A stretch of 64,000 nt of DNA, taken from NCBI GenBank assembly GCA_039621445.1, contig CP154956.1:91483934-91547933 (forward strand). Direction: 5' to 3'. Made by a program: the position numbers and the translations under genes. This stretch comes from Euglena gracilis (taxonomy: Eukaryota; Euglenida; Euglenophyceae; Euglenales). Under the pieces are notes generated by a model. The model did no database searches, was not told the origin of the DNA, and saw nothing but the letters and a program-made list of their open reading frames with translations. Positions 46,141 to 57,940 of this stretch are shown one piece after another (the stretch's first letter is position 1; each line of letters starts with the position of its first letter).

Positions 46141-46854
46141 TTAATGAATCTGGTGCTGGCAAAGCAGAGGGACCTTTGGAAAGCCTCGCAAGGGGTATAA
46201 ATACAAAAAAGAACTCATGGATGGAGTATGCATTTTAAAAGTTAAAGTTGCATTGTGGAAAATACCAATCCTCTCAAAATAGGAAACCTCACAAAATAAA
46301 AGAATCTGCCAGAGGGCTTTGGTTTGGTAGCCAAGTGTAATAATACCCTCCCCAGGGGAGCGCTTATAAATGCCACACGAGCAGCACGCTAAAAATCGAA
46401 AACCGACTGCCAGAGTTTCAGTTTGACAATAAGTTTGATATTTTGCTCTGGAAAAATGGCGCCAGCTGTAATTTTGCCCAAAAGTGTCTGAAATTTTGTA
46501 ATGTGATGAAATTGAAGTGGAAAAAATCAGTGTCTTTGGTTTCGGAATTATGGTTTTTCCCACCCTCCAAATAAAACAAGGGGGAAATATGCAACAAGGT
46601 CCCGTAAAATAGGAAGCAAAAAGAATGAAAAAATGCAAGTTGCATGTAAATTTCTGACTTTCCTGCTGGAGAGGACTTGGAAAAAATCTCACATCCTCCA
46701 GGGAAATTTTTTGCTAAAAGACTTTGCAATAATGCAATTTTATTATGCAATATAGTGCATGTTTTTCGGCAATTTCTCTGATGGGACACAGAAAATCATA
46801 AGCAAAAAATTCTTGTCCTGCACATATTCTCTAAAGAATGCCAAAATAAACTAT

Positions 46855-47000
46855 CAAAAACAACCAAATGAATGACACACCAAAAAGAAAGTATGGTGCA
46901 AATTTGCAAAGTGACACGGTTGGTTTGCCCAGTTGCATGCACTGTTTATTCTTTACTTATTTTTCATTTTGTAATTACTGATGATGTGAAATTGGTCAGA
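46855..47000 (+). repeat. Direct repeat copy 2 (partner at 37,490)
   Basis: Same content and orientation as 37,490-37,645. It is followed by GCAAAA-rich sequence (47,045-47,170). Confidence 0.85.
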
Positions 47001-47709
47001 AAAATATGCAACTCCCAGTTGTCTGGTAGTGAGCGATTTGCCTGCGCATTTTCCCCAAAAAAAATTGGCAAGAAATGCAAAAATGCGACTTTTTAAATTT
47101 TTTCGGTGCACAAAATGCAAAAAAAATAGAATTTTTTTGGGTTGTATAATTTGGATTGTGTATCAAATGCAAATTACGCAGCTTGCATACGCCCCGCCCC
47201 CGATAAAACCATCCCCCAAATATAAAAATAAACCCTAATGATCTTGAGTTTCACTGAATATAAAACCTGTGTGTTTGTGGGCGGGGTAAATGATGCAAAA
47301 AAATGGAAAAAATCCAACCAGAATTTGAGAACAAGTTCAGTTGCCCAGCTCTGTTGCCCAGAGGGTTCAAGTCCATTACCTTTGATGCTCAAACAAGGAA
47401 GCCAAATGGGAGAGGGCATCCAAATTTGTTTGGCGGTACAAGCAGGGGGAGGGAGGGGCAGCCTGTGTCGCCCCCCCCATCAGGGTATTGAGGGGTGAGG
47501 GGGAGGGGCCTAGCCAGGCGGGAGGGACTTTTGGGGACCAGAAATTATTTTGGACTTCGCACCGGGGGAAAAAAAAGGAAACCACTCGGCCCAGCCCCAC
47601 CGTGTCACAAACTTAACAAAATCTCTGCCCCTCCACCCACCAGGATTCGGTGGGGGTGGTCGACCCCCATCAACCACCCGCACAGCTCTGGGGGTTGCAA
47701 TTCCAATGA

Positions 47710-47728
47710 GGGCTGTTTTATATGTATT

Positions 47729-47774
<46 letters not shown>

Positions 47775-48165
47775 TTCTATATTGTATATATTTATATATA
47801 TTATATATTTTGTATGTTTTGTATATTTTATGTATTTTATATATTTTATATATTTTATATATTGTATATATTGTATATATTCACTTTATTTTATATTATA
47901 TATATATATACATATTATATATTTTATATATTTTATATATTTATATATTTTGCATATTTTGTATATTTTATATATTTTATATATTTTATATATTTTATAT
48001 TTTATATTTTTCATATATTTATATCTTTTGTATATTTCATATATTTTATGTATTTTATATATTTTATATACTTTGCATATTTTACATATTTTATATGTTG
48101 CATATATTTTATATATTTTACATATTTATATATTTTATATATATTACATATTTTGGAAACAGGTT
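47710..48165. repeat. TA-rich TATATTTTATA simple sequence
   Basis: About 450 bp of TATAT/TTTATAT units. Tyr/Ile/Phe frames here are artefacts. Confidence 0.95.
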
Positions 48166-48552
48166 GTAAGTGGAAAACAGTGGAAGTGTCAAAAAACGTG
48201 AAAAAAAGTGGTATTTAATTCGCTCTTTGAGATATCTGAATAATGATTCTTGGATGGTTTACGTCGAATTTTGGAATTTCATGCAATATCAGCAAATCAA
48301 TGAGGCAAAAACCCCGAACGATTTTTGTGATTTTGGTAACCAAAGAAGAACGCAGCCATTGGGTCGTGACATGCAGAAGTAACCCAAAAAAAAATAAAGC
48401 ACTGGGTTTCACCCCCCTCACCAGTTTTGATATCAAAGATCTCAAAGGTTCAGGGGGGTGAAGGGGTCCCCTCAAAAATTATTCCGGCGCTTCGCACCGG
48501 TAAACTGTACCCAGGGGGGGGGGGCTCGAATGCCCCTCCTGGGGGAGGGGAG

Positions 48553-48905
48553 TCCAGACCATACCATTGCTTAAGGTGTGTCCGACCCTACCTCCCAGGA
48601 GGGCAACTGACTGGTTTTTTTCAAAGTGACTCACTGGTTTTTGGCTCCAGGGGGGGGGGGTTAGATCGGCCAGGGTTGGCTGAAATCGGCCACCCGGCGC
48701 CGACGGCGCCGGAATTTTTTGTGGGGTTTTGGTTAAAATCCTTTGATCGGATCGAGTGGCCAAAACGACCGACCCCCCCCCCCGGGGGGGTTGGAAATAG
48801 GTGACTGGTTTTTGAAAAGTGACTGACTGGTTTTTTGAAAGTGGAAAGTGACCCACCCCTCCCCACTGGGGGGTCAGTAAGCAATGTTGTGTGGTCCATG
48901 CCCTG
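48553..48905. mobile_element. G/C-block element with inverted ends (TIR type B)
   Basis: Left end CCAGACCATACCATTGCTTA and right end TAAGCAATGTTGTGTGGTCC are inverted complements with small gaps. The interior contains AACCAGT/ACTGGTTT words on both sides, G/C blocks and a GGCGCCGACGGCGCC hairpin (48,696-48,710). The same interior words occur at 13,080-13,330 and 57,360-57,620. Confidence 0.7.
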
Positions 48906-50366
48906 GGCCGAGGGGTGGGGGGGGGGCCTGGAGACCCCCCAAAGAAGCTTTTTTCCCCGGCGCTTCGCTTTTTGTCATCTCTTAACGTCAATTTGGAGAA
49001 AAAACCTGAAAATGCAATTTTGGGCATTGGTGAAGCTGACAGTGGAGGGAAAAGTCCCGAGGGGGAGCTGTGGGCGGCTCCAGGGGAGACAGGGCAAAAG
49101 TGAGGAAGCATGGTATAGTGGGGAAGAGGGAGGGAGAGCCTGCCTTTCGTCATCAATCGCGTACCAAAAGGTAGGGTGGGAGAGAGGGCTCCAGAGTCAA
49201 AATAAATGCTGTCGTTCAATGGGCGTTGTAGGACAAATGCAACGTGTTCCATCAAAAAAAATCAAAATAGGAAAATAGGAAAATAGGAAAATAGGAAAAC
49301 GACTTTTTTGTTCTGTGTTTGTGAAAACTCTCTTTGCCAGCAGCAGGTGAATAATAGGGAACAGGGAATAGGGAAATATTCAACCCGTACAAAGAAAAAG
49401 CAGCAGAATTTCTGCCAAAACAAAACAAAAGTGAAAATCGGTGGCACCCCCCCCTAGAAGTCCAGTAAAATAAGACGCCCTTTCTCAAACCGTGACCGAA
49501 AATTCATGCATAGGGGCCAAAACTGGAAAGTGCACACCCGTTGCATAAAAAAAGGGATAACAAAGGGACAAAGGGGTAGGCTACAACGATGCATAGTACA
49601 CATGGATATATGTGTGCCATCGGCACTGGCACCCCATGTTTGGTCTTGTCCTCGTGTTGAGGGACCCAGAGTTCACAGGGGGGACTGGGCTGGCAGGCTG
49701 AGGCCAGGCTGTATCGTGTGCTGTGGGATTGCGGAGGTGAAAATGCTCAGGGGCAGTGGAGAACTGCTGTGGGTTGTGTTTCCCCTTGCTGCTTTGGTGT
49801 CGTCTCTCCCATAAAGACAAAGAAACTGCCTAAATGAAAAGCCCCTCAAAAACCGTGCACAGAGGACCGGCACCCGCCCTGTATTTCGTGGACATAAAAA
49901 CAATTCACAGAACGATTGGCCCCACTCAAAAAGAAAGACACCCTATTAATTGTGGACATGCTGTTTACGCTTAACGAGGCATATGAAAATTGTGAACATG
50001 ATTCTCTGAATACGGTGTGAGGAACCTTTGGTGCACCTCGATCAAAATCCCTCTTCAAGCGTTTTGCACAGACAGCAACAGAATTCAGCCACACTGCATA
50101 ACGCTCTTGTTCTGGAAGAAACAGGGTGCGTTGTGGTGGGGGCTGACATTTGAACATAGAAAACAAACCATATGCGGGGAGGGGGGGTAAACGAGGGGGA
50201 TGATGAATTACATTATCAGCCCACCCGCAGTTCACCATTATTATTTATAGTTGCATTGGTTGCCAAGTGGGATTCGGATCTACAACACCAACACTGCCCA
50301 AATGAAATGTGAAAGATTGTGTAGAATTTCGGGCGTCGCGGAGTTGGCGGAATTACTTTTGCTTAC

Positions 50367-50475
50367 TGCCATTTAATGTCGCAGAGAGCCTGCGTGGAGC
50401 TTTCTGGAATGCTGCTGGCACCCCAGGCATAGAGCGAGCCACTGGTGCTGATGCTGGCACAGTCATCGTTGTCGT
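50367..50475 (-). CDS. Unidentified gene, exon d
   Basis: Reads DDNDDCASISTSGSLYAWGA then SSIPESSTQALCDIKWQ, ending at GTAAGC. A conventional TGCAG acceptor at 50,496 is an alternative start about seven codons earlier. Confidence 0.6.
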
Positions 50476-52555
50476 CACTCTTGGTCCTCGGAGGGCTGCA
50501 GGATTGGACAGGTGCGGAGTCGACCCACCACGGACAGCCCGTCCATCAAAGGACAATTTGAGCCAAGCGTGGAAAAGGGGGGGGTCAAAAAAATCTTCAG
50601 TGGTAAGATGCAGGTGACCTTTTCTCTTTCCACTTTTGTGTCCATGTGGAAATTGAGGGAAGTTAGTGAAGCTCAATGATACATTTTTTGAAAATACGCA
50701 TGGTTTTGGTTCCGGGAGCTTAAAGCCCTGATGCAATCCCCCAGATTTGACACGAGACTTTGTGCTTTAAGGACTCCTGTGGGGGGGGGGGGGCTGAAGT
50801 CCAGACGAGCAGAATCAGGGCTTCGTGGCAGGCAAAAACTAAGCCAAAACCGCCAACGCGAAATCCTTCGAAATCGCAAGGGGAGGACAGAAACCGCCAC
50901 CAGCAGTGCCCCGCCCTCCACTCGCCGAGTCGCCCTCGCTCCATGCCCATTGGTGCGAGCACAGGGCCTCGATGTAAATTGTGGAGTGCCGGGCACGGGC
51001 ATCTGTTCGGAATAAAAATTATTTCTTATAGAGCCGATGACTTCGTGATGTGTAAAGCTGGTTCCTACTTATAAAGCTGATTACTCATTAATATGGCAAA
51101 TAAGAAATAAGTATGCAATGATCACCACAACACAATAATATCAAGAATTTCATATTTCATCATGTAAATACAATAAAAACAATACATACAATAAATACAA
51201 GAAAATCAATACAATAAAAGAAAATTAGGCCACCGGTTGTTAAAATTTGGGTTCAAGGGATTGCTGCCATTGACCAAAACAATATGTTTTCTTCTGTCTT
51301 CTCCGTTGTAATCAAAGGAGGTGACGTAAATAACCCCCATCTGTAAGCAACTCTTTGGTCTATTTTCAGCCGACCCCCAAATATTAGCAATCCCCAGACC
51401 CTGATTGGTCCATACGAAAGAAATTTCATTAAAACGAGAAAAAAAATTGCAGAATACAGCAAAATCCAAAGAAAAGCAACCCCAACATATAAGTAACCAC
51501 CAGGGTGAAATTGACCAGAGGGGGGCCCTAGAGTGCCTGGGGCAGGCAGGCACCCCCCCTGGGGGGTTAGTGCCTGCCTGGTCGTGCCCAAAGTGCCCAA
51601 AATGGCCTTTTCTAGACTTTCGGCGCCCAAGGCCGAGTGCCCAGGCACTTTTGGCCCTTGTCCCCCCCCCCGGGGGGGGTCAGATCTGGGTGCTTTGGGA
51701 GTGCTTGCCCAGGCAGGAACCCCCCCTGGGGGTGGGATGCCTGGTGACCACTGGTGCCGAATTTCAGAAACCTAAGTATAAGCAACTGGTTGCTTATATG
51801 CGGGGGGGCTGATGTGACAAACACAGCAAAATAGCTCCTAACCAAATGTGAAAATCAAGAACAATGTAAATCAGACAATTTACTGTCATTTCTGCCAGAT
51901 TTCTCCTGAGAATATCCTTGGACTTGTGACGAGCCTTGCCAACGCCATGGTAATTGAATGACACTGTTTAAAAAAAAATACAAAAAAATCGGCAAAAATA
52001 TCATCAGGTATGCATCAATATGCAAGGGCTAAGAGAAACAGAACCACGGAAAAGTTTTGAACAGCAGATGCAAACACTGTCACATCCCCATCGCTCAAAA
52101 CGCAACCACAAAACTCCCAAACCATGGCAATTACTTCAGGAAGCCGGGCACAGGCTGGAGGGATGGGGAGATGAAGGGTAGGGTAATTTCCTGTCAAATT
52201 AATCGTGGGTGTGTGTGTAGCACTGCCGCCTCCTGCGGCACGGGTTGCGCTTCGTTTTGACCCCTACTGTGTGATTTTGTAGGCTTCGTAACTCCTCAAA
52301 GTTGGGGTGAGCTTCTAGGGGAATGGTGCCTTTCGTGGCGGGGGTGTGCTGACATTTTAGCCCTCCGCCTGTGGGGGCCTGGCACACGTTGTTATGATAA
52401 CTGGCTCGCTTGCAGCAAAAAGGGGCCCTTTGGGTTCACTGCACACACCATCGAGGCCGATTCCAAACAATGATCTGAACGGATTGAACTGTTGTGTGCG
52501 ACAACTCCGGTTAGTGCCTCTAAAAGCCCCACAAATTCATAAAACTTGGAACTTT
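50367..52555 (-). CDS. Unidentified gene, four linked exons, partial
   Basis: Exons 52,425-52,555, 52,268-52,327, 50,919-50,979 and 50,367-50,475 join in one phase. They read FYEFVGLLEALTGVVAHNSS ... MVCAVNPKG | TIPLEAHPNFEELRSLQNHT | IYIEALCSHQWAWSEGDSAS | DDNDDCASISTSGSLYAWGA ... CDIKWQ. Joins share GGC, (C)ACA and GAGTG (50,919-50,923 and 50,476-50,480). The last exon ends at a conventional CA|GTAAGC. I do not recognise the protein: the first part looks helical, the last has an acidic patch. 'SGSLYAWG' recalls RCC1 repeats, but the rest does not. Start and stop were not found. Confidence 0.55.
50919..50979 (-). CDS. Unidentified gene, exon c
   Basis: Reads IYIEALCSHQWAWSEGDSAS. GAGTG at its end matches the start of exon d in the same phase. 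Confidence 0.5.
51510..51810. repeat. G/C-block repeats with GGGGGG/TGCCTGG words
   Basis: Repeated (G)TGCC(T/C)GGGCA and CAGGCA words around C/G blocks at 51,553, 51,663 and 51,720, plus the TATAAGCAACTGG-TTGCTTATA palindrome at 51,777-51,798. Confidence 0.6.
52268..52327 (-). CDS. Unidentified gene, exon b
   Basis: Twenty codons, TIPLEAHPNFEELRSLQNHT. It is followed by GTAGGG, so its donor is GT although the next acceptor is not AG. Confidence 0.55.
52425..52555 (-). CDS. Unidentified gene, exon a
   Basis: Reads FYEFVGLLEALTGVVAHNSS then IRSDHCLESASMVCAVNPKG. The 5' boundary is approximate, near an AG at about 52,553. An in-frame stop follows about 11 codons past the join if unspliced. 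Confidence 0.55.
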
Positions 52556-52559
52556 GGAC

Positions 52560-53060
52560 TTCGTTTAGGGGAAGGGGGGTGCCCCAGCCCAGTCGGGAAA
52601 AAAAATGCACAAAACTGCGCACTTGTGGGAAAAATGCACAAAATCCGTTCCAAAAAACACATCCCCTCCCCTCCTTCGTTCCCCCCCATCCACCCACGCT
52701 CACTCAGGCTCATGCCCGATGTCTGGGGCCACCCCGCCTCGAATGGCCACGCACCCCCCACAAGTGGGCGAATGGACGAACCCTGACCCTCCAGAGGTTT
52801 TTCAGGACCCCGGGGGGAGGCGGGCCCGCACTCATCCACCACCTTCTGCCCTCCGGGGGGGGGGGTCGGGGGAACCCACTTTTGGGGTGCCAATTCTGGA
52901 TCCAAAAAAAACTATCTGGCGCTTCACGCCGAAAATAGAAGAAACCCCCTCCTCCGGCAGGGTACCTACTCAACCCGACCTCCCCCCCCCGCAGAGGAGA
53001 GGGCTTGGCCGGGACCAACCCCCTCCCTTTGGGTCACAACACTTAAGAAAATTTCTGCTC
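52560..53060. repeat. G/C-block element with GCGC hairpin
   Basis: C/G blocks at 52,850 and 52,983 enclose GGCGCTTCACGCC (52,919-52,931) and GAAAATAGAAGAAACCCCC. The latter also follows a GGCGCTTGGCACC hairpin at 15,390-15,424. Confidence 0.5.
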
Positions 53061-53645
53061 CCCTAAATATTGCCGACTGAATTCCAGCCATGCCCCACGA
53101 TCATTTTCTCATTTGCTTAACCTTGGAGAGTAAAGTACAGCCTGTGCAGGTCGCTCATAACTTCAATGATTATATTAATGGGATCAATGACGTCTCGTGG
53201 AACAATAACATATATTTGATGTCCCCCATCCCGAAACAGGGTTGGGGGTGGGGTTGTTCATAATTATGCAAAATGGAATGGGTGTGGGTTGCATCTTCAC
53301 AGATTGGGTCTCCCAAACAGCCGATTTGGAATCGCCCTGTGTTGTATCGTCACACCTCTACACCCTTCGATCGTGATTGGGATGCTTCAGCCCCCCCCAT
53401 GGGGAGGTCTCGTTCTTTTCCACCTTATCCCCTGCTAAGTTCAAGCAACCCTCAAATTCGAGCAACCATTGGGGCAAAACAAACGAACAACCAAATACAA
53501 GTAACCTCCGGGAGACCATGCACAAAATACAAAATCCCAAAATTATTATTATTTTATATTATATTATATTATTATTACATTATTATTTCAAAATACAACT
53601 AAATCAAATTAAAACATCACAAAATACAAGAAACGTTAACGCCCA

Positions 53646-53795
53646 GTGTCATGGGTGGACCTCAGTGGAGTGAATTTGCCTGGCCAGTGCTTCCGGAAAC
53701 AGAAGCCTGGCTGTGACTCCAGGCAGCGCGAGGAGGCTGCGGCAGTGAGGCTTCGCGCCGGAAGCCGAGGCGTTGAGGGCAGGTACGGCAGCCAG
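53646..53795 (+). CDS. Possible plus-strand exon, unidentified
   Basis: An open frame reading KQKPGCDSRQREEAAAVRLR then AGSRGVEGRYGSQ, ending at a conventional CAG|GTGAG donor. The minus strand is also open here. If real it would be one of the few plus-strand exons in the window. Confidence 0.3.
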
Positions 53796-54860
53796 GTGAG
53801 ATGCAGAATACTTCGGGGGCATCTACACTTCACCACTTCCATCTACAAAGTATATACTCTATATACTACACACCATCACCAAAGTATGTATTCTTATTAG
53901 TATGGATTATATGTACATAAACGTAATGTACACAATGCAGGCAGCCTTATATTACTGGAACCCCCGGGGGCCCAATCGTACGACGGCGGGGGGGGGGGGA
54001 CGTCAACCCCCCGAGTCGTGCAAGTGGGGTCAATGAGCGATTTTGGCCCATTCCGTAACCCTAACCCTGTCTGTCATTACCCCATTTTTCCGAACTGGCA
54101 TCTGAAAAATTGCCCGAAAAAGCGGGGCACCGGTGTTTCATACAACCAGGAACGGGCCCCTCTTCATTCGATTGGGCCCCTTGGAGAAGGCGGGGACAGT
54201 GATGTGAAACTGCCACACATAAATATACATAAATATACAAATATACAAGTATACGGCATATGAGTGAGTATCCATGAAAACTTTCATTTTTGTTGCAAAA
54301 GATTTTTGGTTCCTGGGTTTCCGGACGCCCCAACAGGGGTCCCCCAACTGTGAATCGGCGATAAATCACCGAAGATTTTGGGCAGTTCTTGACCCGGGTG
54401 TGTGAAGGAAGAAAGGAACGCACCCAGTGCTCAAACAAACTTAACTTAAACAAACTTAACAAACCAGAGACTATGATGCTGTGCATCATTTGGGGTACGA
54501 ACATTTTTTTCAAAAAAAAGATGATTCTTGCACTTTCACTTCAAGTTGTGTGGCTTCCAGGAAGCGTTTAGGGGTGGCACATTTCACAGTTCTTTTAGCT
54601 GCATTTGGTTCTTACTGATCTCTGCTTTTTTTATATTCCCACCTTTTTCCCCTAAGAGAGCTCTTTGGAAGTAAATTTCTGAATTTCATATGTTGAGACA
54701 TACCTCATGTTTCCAGCTTTCTGGGATTTTGCTAAAAATATGAAAAAAATATTGAAACATTTTCAGGTGAATGACCCTTGGGGCAGTGTGGACAAATTTT
54801 GAGAGGGTTTTCCCCGCCAATGGCACTGGCAAAACAAACGCCGCGCCCGCTGCCCGTCAC

Positions 54861-55000
54861 CCTGCCGGGCCGTGGGTAAGGTCTTCGGGGTCTTGGGGAG
54901 GCAGGAGGGCTTGGCGGGGGGTTGGGCGAAGTCTGCGTGGTAGGGGATGACGTAGGCGGAGGAGCCGCCGCAGCCCATGGAACAAGGGGCGCTGGGAGGG
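54861..55000 (-). CDS. Possible exon, unidentified
   Basis: After a CTGACAG acceptor one frame reads [20 protein letters not shown] then [18 protein letters not shown], ending at CAGG|GTGACG. Another frame is Pro/Ala-rich and also open. It may belong to the minus-strand gene downstream. Confidence 0.4.
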
Positions 55001-55099
55001 CTGTCAGGGGATGGGGAGACTGGGTTTGTAACTGCAAGGGAGCCTGGGGCCATGGGAACGGGAGGCGAAGGGAAGGAGGGTGGAGGGTGGTTCGCATTC

Positions 55100-55770
55100 A
55101 CCTTGATATTTACGTTTACATTTACATTAATATACAAAAATATATTCATGCTTGCATTTGTATTTATTTTTACATTTGTATTTGTTTTTGTATTTGTATT
55201 TGTTTTTGTATTTGTATTTGTATTTGTATTTGTATTTATATTTATATTTATATTTATATTTATATTTATATTCATATTCATATTCATATTCCTATTCATA
55301 TTTATATTTATATTTATATTTGTATTTATATTTATATTTATATTTGTATTCATATTCATATTCCTTTTCATATTCATATTCGTATTCATATTCATATTTA
55401 TATTTATGTTTATGTTTATATTTATATTATATTTATATTTATATTTATATTTATATTTGTATTTAAATTTATATTCATATTCATATTTATATTTATATTA
55501 TATTTATATTTATATTTATTATATTATATTATATTATATTTATATTTATATTTATATTTATATTTATATTTATATTTATATTTATATTTATATTATATTT
55601 ATATTATATTTATATTTATATTTATATTATATTTATATTTATATTTATATTTATTTTATATTTATATTTATATTTATATTTATATTTACATTTACATTTA
55701 CATTTACATTTACATCTGCATTTACATTTACATTTATATTTATATTTATATTTGCTTTTATGTATATTTG
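55100..55770. repeat. TATATT/TGTATT simple sequence
   Basis: About 670 bp of 6-bp units (TATATT and variants TTTGTA, TTCATA, TTACAT) arranged in blocks. Ile/Tyr/Phe frames are artefacts. Confidence 0.95.
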
Positions 55771-55789
55771 AATGTGCATTAAAACTTAC

Positions 55790-55877
55790 CACCCAGTGTT
55801 TGTGCCTCCTTGTTGGAGAGGAGGGTGTCCACCTGTTGCTCAAATGCCAGGTGGGTTTCCGCCTCCTCCAGTGCTTG
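55790..55877 (-). CDS. Probable exon, unidentified, conventional splice sites
   Basis: Between a TGGGCAG acceptor and a GGGTG|GTAAGTT donor the frame reads QALEEAETHLAFEQQVDTLL then SNKEAQTLGG. It is a charged, helix-prone segment, possibly coiled coil. It lies upstream of 54,861-55,000 on the same strand. Confidence 0.5.
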
Positions 55878-56067
55878 CTGCCCAGTGCAGCAGCCACACC
55901 TGCCTTTCAACCTGTCCCCAGACCTTCCAAAGTGTGTCGCCCTGCCTCGCCGACACACTGGACACATCAGGACACCGAAATAAAAACAAACACAACCTAT
56001 TGGGACAGCAACGAGCTCCCGCAGGTTTCTGCACATTAACACATCTGGGAGGAAACCCACCCACCTC

Positions 56068-56260
56068 GCAAAGCTCATCATAACGCCCGCTGTGGGCGTC
56101 GCGCCAGGGGACCACTAGGGAACCCAGAGGTTCGCCTGTTTTTTGAGTGGGAGGGAGAGCAAAAGTTATCTTGACAGTAAATACAAGGAAAATTGATCAT
56201 GAAAGGTGAATGCACACACAACAAAAATACATTCTTCTCCCCGGGGTCGGTAAGCAATGA
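56068..56260 (+). pseudogene. Inverted, truncated copy of AEC exon 10 plus intron
   Basis: Reads LAKLIITPAVGVAPG, then intron sequence matching 5,780-5,945 of the AEC gene. The acceptor and first few codons present in the source are replaced here, and no other AEC exon is nearby. It is therefore a transplanted fragment, not a second transporter gene. Confidence 0.75.
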
Positions 56261-57126
56261 TATGCTTTGAACCCCCCAAAAACAAGGGAGGGGCAAGCAG
56301 ATGACTGTAACATTCACTAAAATTTTGCAACAACCATTTTCCTCTCCCAAACCTGGAGGTTTCAGTGTGTTCCCACGTCCCACTCCTACACGTCTCCACT
56401 TTGTTTCACAGATATTCGCGTGGCACCGTTTCAAGGCTTTTCGCGTGGTGTCATTCTTTTTTGGGGGGTTTTGCGGCAGCCGTAACTTCAGCTGTGCGCC
56501 TCGTTGAGGTCACAGACACATCACGCCATACTGTAGCCTGTGAAATACCCATCAAACGAGGACCCCACTGATTTTCCTCGATTTTCTCCATCCCGAGTTA
56601 TGAGCCCTTCAAAATGCTCAGCTGAAGTTGCGGCTGCCGTAAAAACCAAAACAAGGTGAAACCACGCGAGTGAAACGGAGTGTACAAAAACACCAAGCTA
56701 TCCCATTCCCAATGGGTTTTCGCCTGAAATGTCCCAATTCACCCAAATATTTCATTCCCCGCACGCCATCAATGCCCCGACAAGACCATTCGCAACCCAG
56801 ATTTTAAAACCCCAGATGTTCCCGTATTCTTGGCAGCTGTGTTGGAAATGTTACATTTCATGCGGAGATCCATCTGCAAATTCTCTTCCAAAAACTTCCC
56901 ATAAAAGTTCCGTCACTTGACGCTCTAATTAATACACAGTTCTTTCGAACCACAAACCACTTCAAGTTGGCCACGCTTTACAGTGCTTGTTGCGGCCAGA
57001 ATTTGAACCATTTCCATACCCCCTGTTCTGGCCAGGAGGGAGGGAAACTATGCCTAACCCCTCCTCTGGTCCCCTTTCCTGGTCCCACTCTCGTCCTTAA
57101 GTGCTAAACAAATAAATCGTAACACT

Positions 57127-57940
57127 TAGGCGGCCTAACTCGCACTAGCTTTGAACATGACTGTAAATTTGCACCGACACGCAATACCGAAAAAAAAAAT
57201 TTTCTGTTTTCGAACACCAGCCTGAGACTCGAGACAGCCCGCATTAGTGGCTCCCTGCACCCCCCGGGCCTGGGGACGAAACCAACGACTTGGAACTCCG
57301 CAGTCTACGGGCAAAGCGTTCCCGGGGCCCAGTGTGCATGAACCATACAATTTTTTACCAACCCCCGGGGGGGGTCACTATTTTTCGAAAAACCAGTCAG
57401 TCACTTTTTTCGGGAAACCAGTCAGTCACTACCCCCCCCCCCGGGGGGTCGGCCACTCTGGGATCCAAAGGAAATTTGACCAAAAACATGAAAAAAGGCC
57501 CAAAAAAATTTTCCGGCGCCTTCGGCGCCGGGTCGCTTTGGTTTTTTGCCACCCCCCCCCGGGGGGAGGGGTTCCGGGCCAAAAACCAGTCAGTCACTCC
57601 GAAAAAAACGAGTCACCCCCCCCCCGGGGGGGGGGGGGGGGGTCGGCCAGTGCTTAAGCAGTTGACTGACATGAACACAAGGCGTTGGGGGATGAAACGA
57701 GGGAACTCCATTTGCAGTTGCGCTTTGTCGCAGCCATTTTTTTTCCATTACAAAAAAAACAAATGCATTGCGCATTGGTGCAAACTTTTTTAATTTTTTG
57801 CAATTCAACATGTGGGTGACCATTGCCGCACTTGCACAATAATAACAGCATGTGTGTCAACATGTATTTCTATTGCGCCACAGCGCAGCGAAATGGGCAG
57901 GCTTATGAAGAATGTAAATTTAAGAGTTATAGAATTTTTA
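57127..57940 (+). repeat. Dispersed 400-bp repeat, copy interrupted by an element
   Basis: Matches 29,665-30,080 in two parts, 57,127-57,346 and 57,675-57,940, with the G/C-block element between them. Shared words include GGCGGCCTAACTCGCACT, TTGCACCGAC, ATGAAACGAGGGAACTCCAT and CAATAATAACA. Confidence 0.8.
57343..57676 (+). mobile_element. Inserted G/C-block element with 7-bp target duplication
   Basis: Sits between two CATGAAC words inside a repeat whose other copy (29,808) is uninterrupted. It starts CATACAATTTTTTACCAACC and ends TGCTTAAGCAGTTGACTGA. The interior has four AACCAGTCAGTCAC-type words, a CCGGCGCCTTCGGCGCCGG hairpin (57,513-57,531) and three G/C blocks. About 330 bp, no coding capacity. 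Confidence 0.75.

Noticed and set aside
54057-54069. TAACCCTAACCC resembling a telomere repeat (also near 5,322)
   Set aside because: Only two units occur, inside ordinary sequence. That is too short to call a telomere or fusion site.
54763-55782. Long Ile/Tyr/Phe and Asn/Ile frames
   Set aside because: Products of the TATATT simple sequence. The same applies to 47,495-48,218.
56068-56115. A second AEC transporter gene
   Set aside because: Only one partial exon and its intron are present, the acceptor is missing, and the intron matches gene 1. It is a copied fragment.
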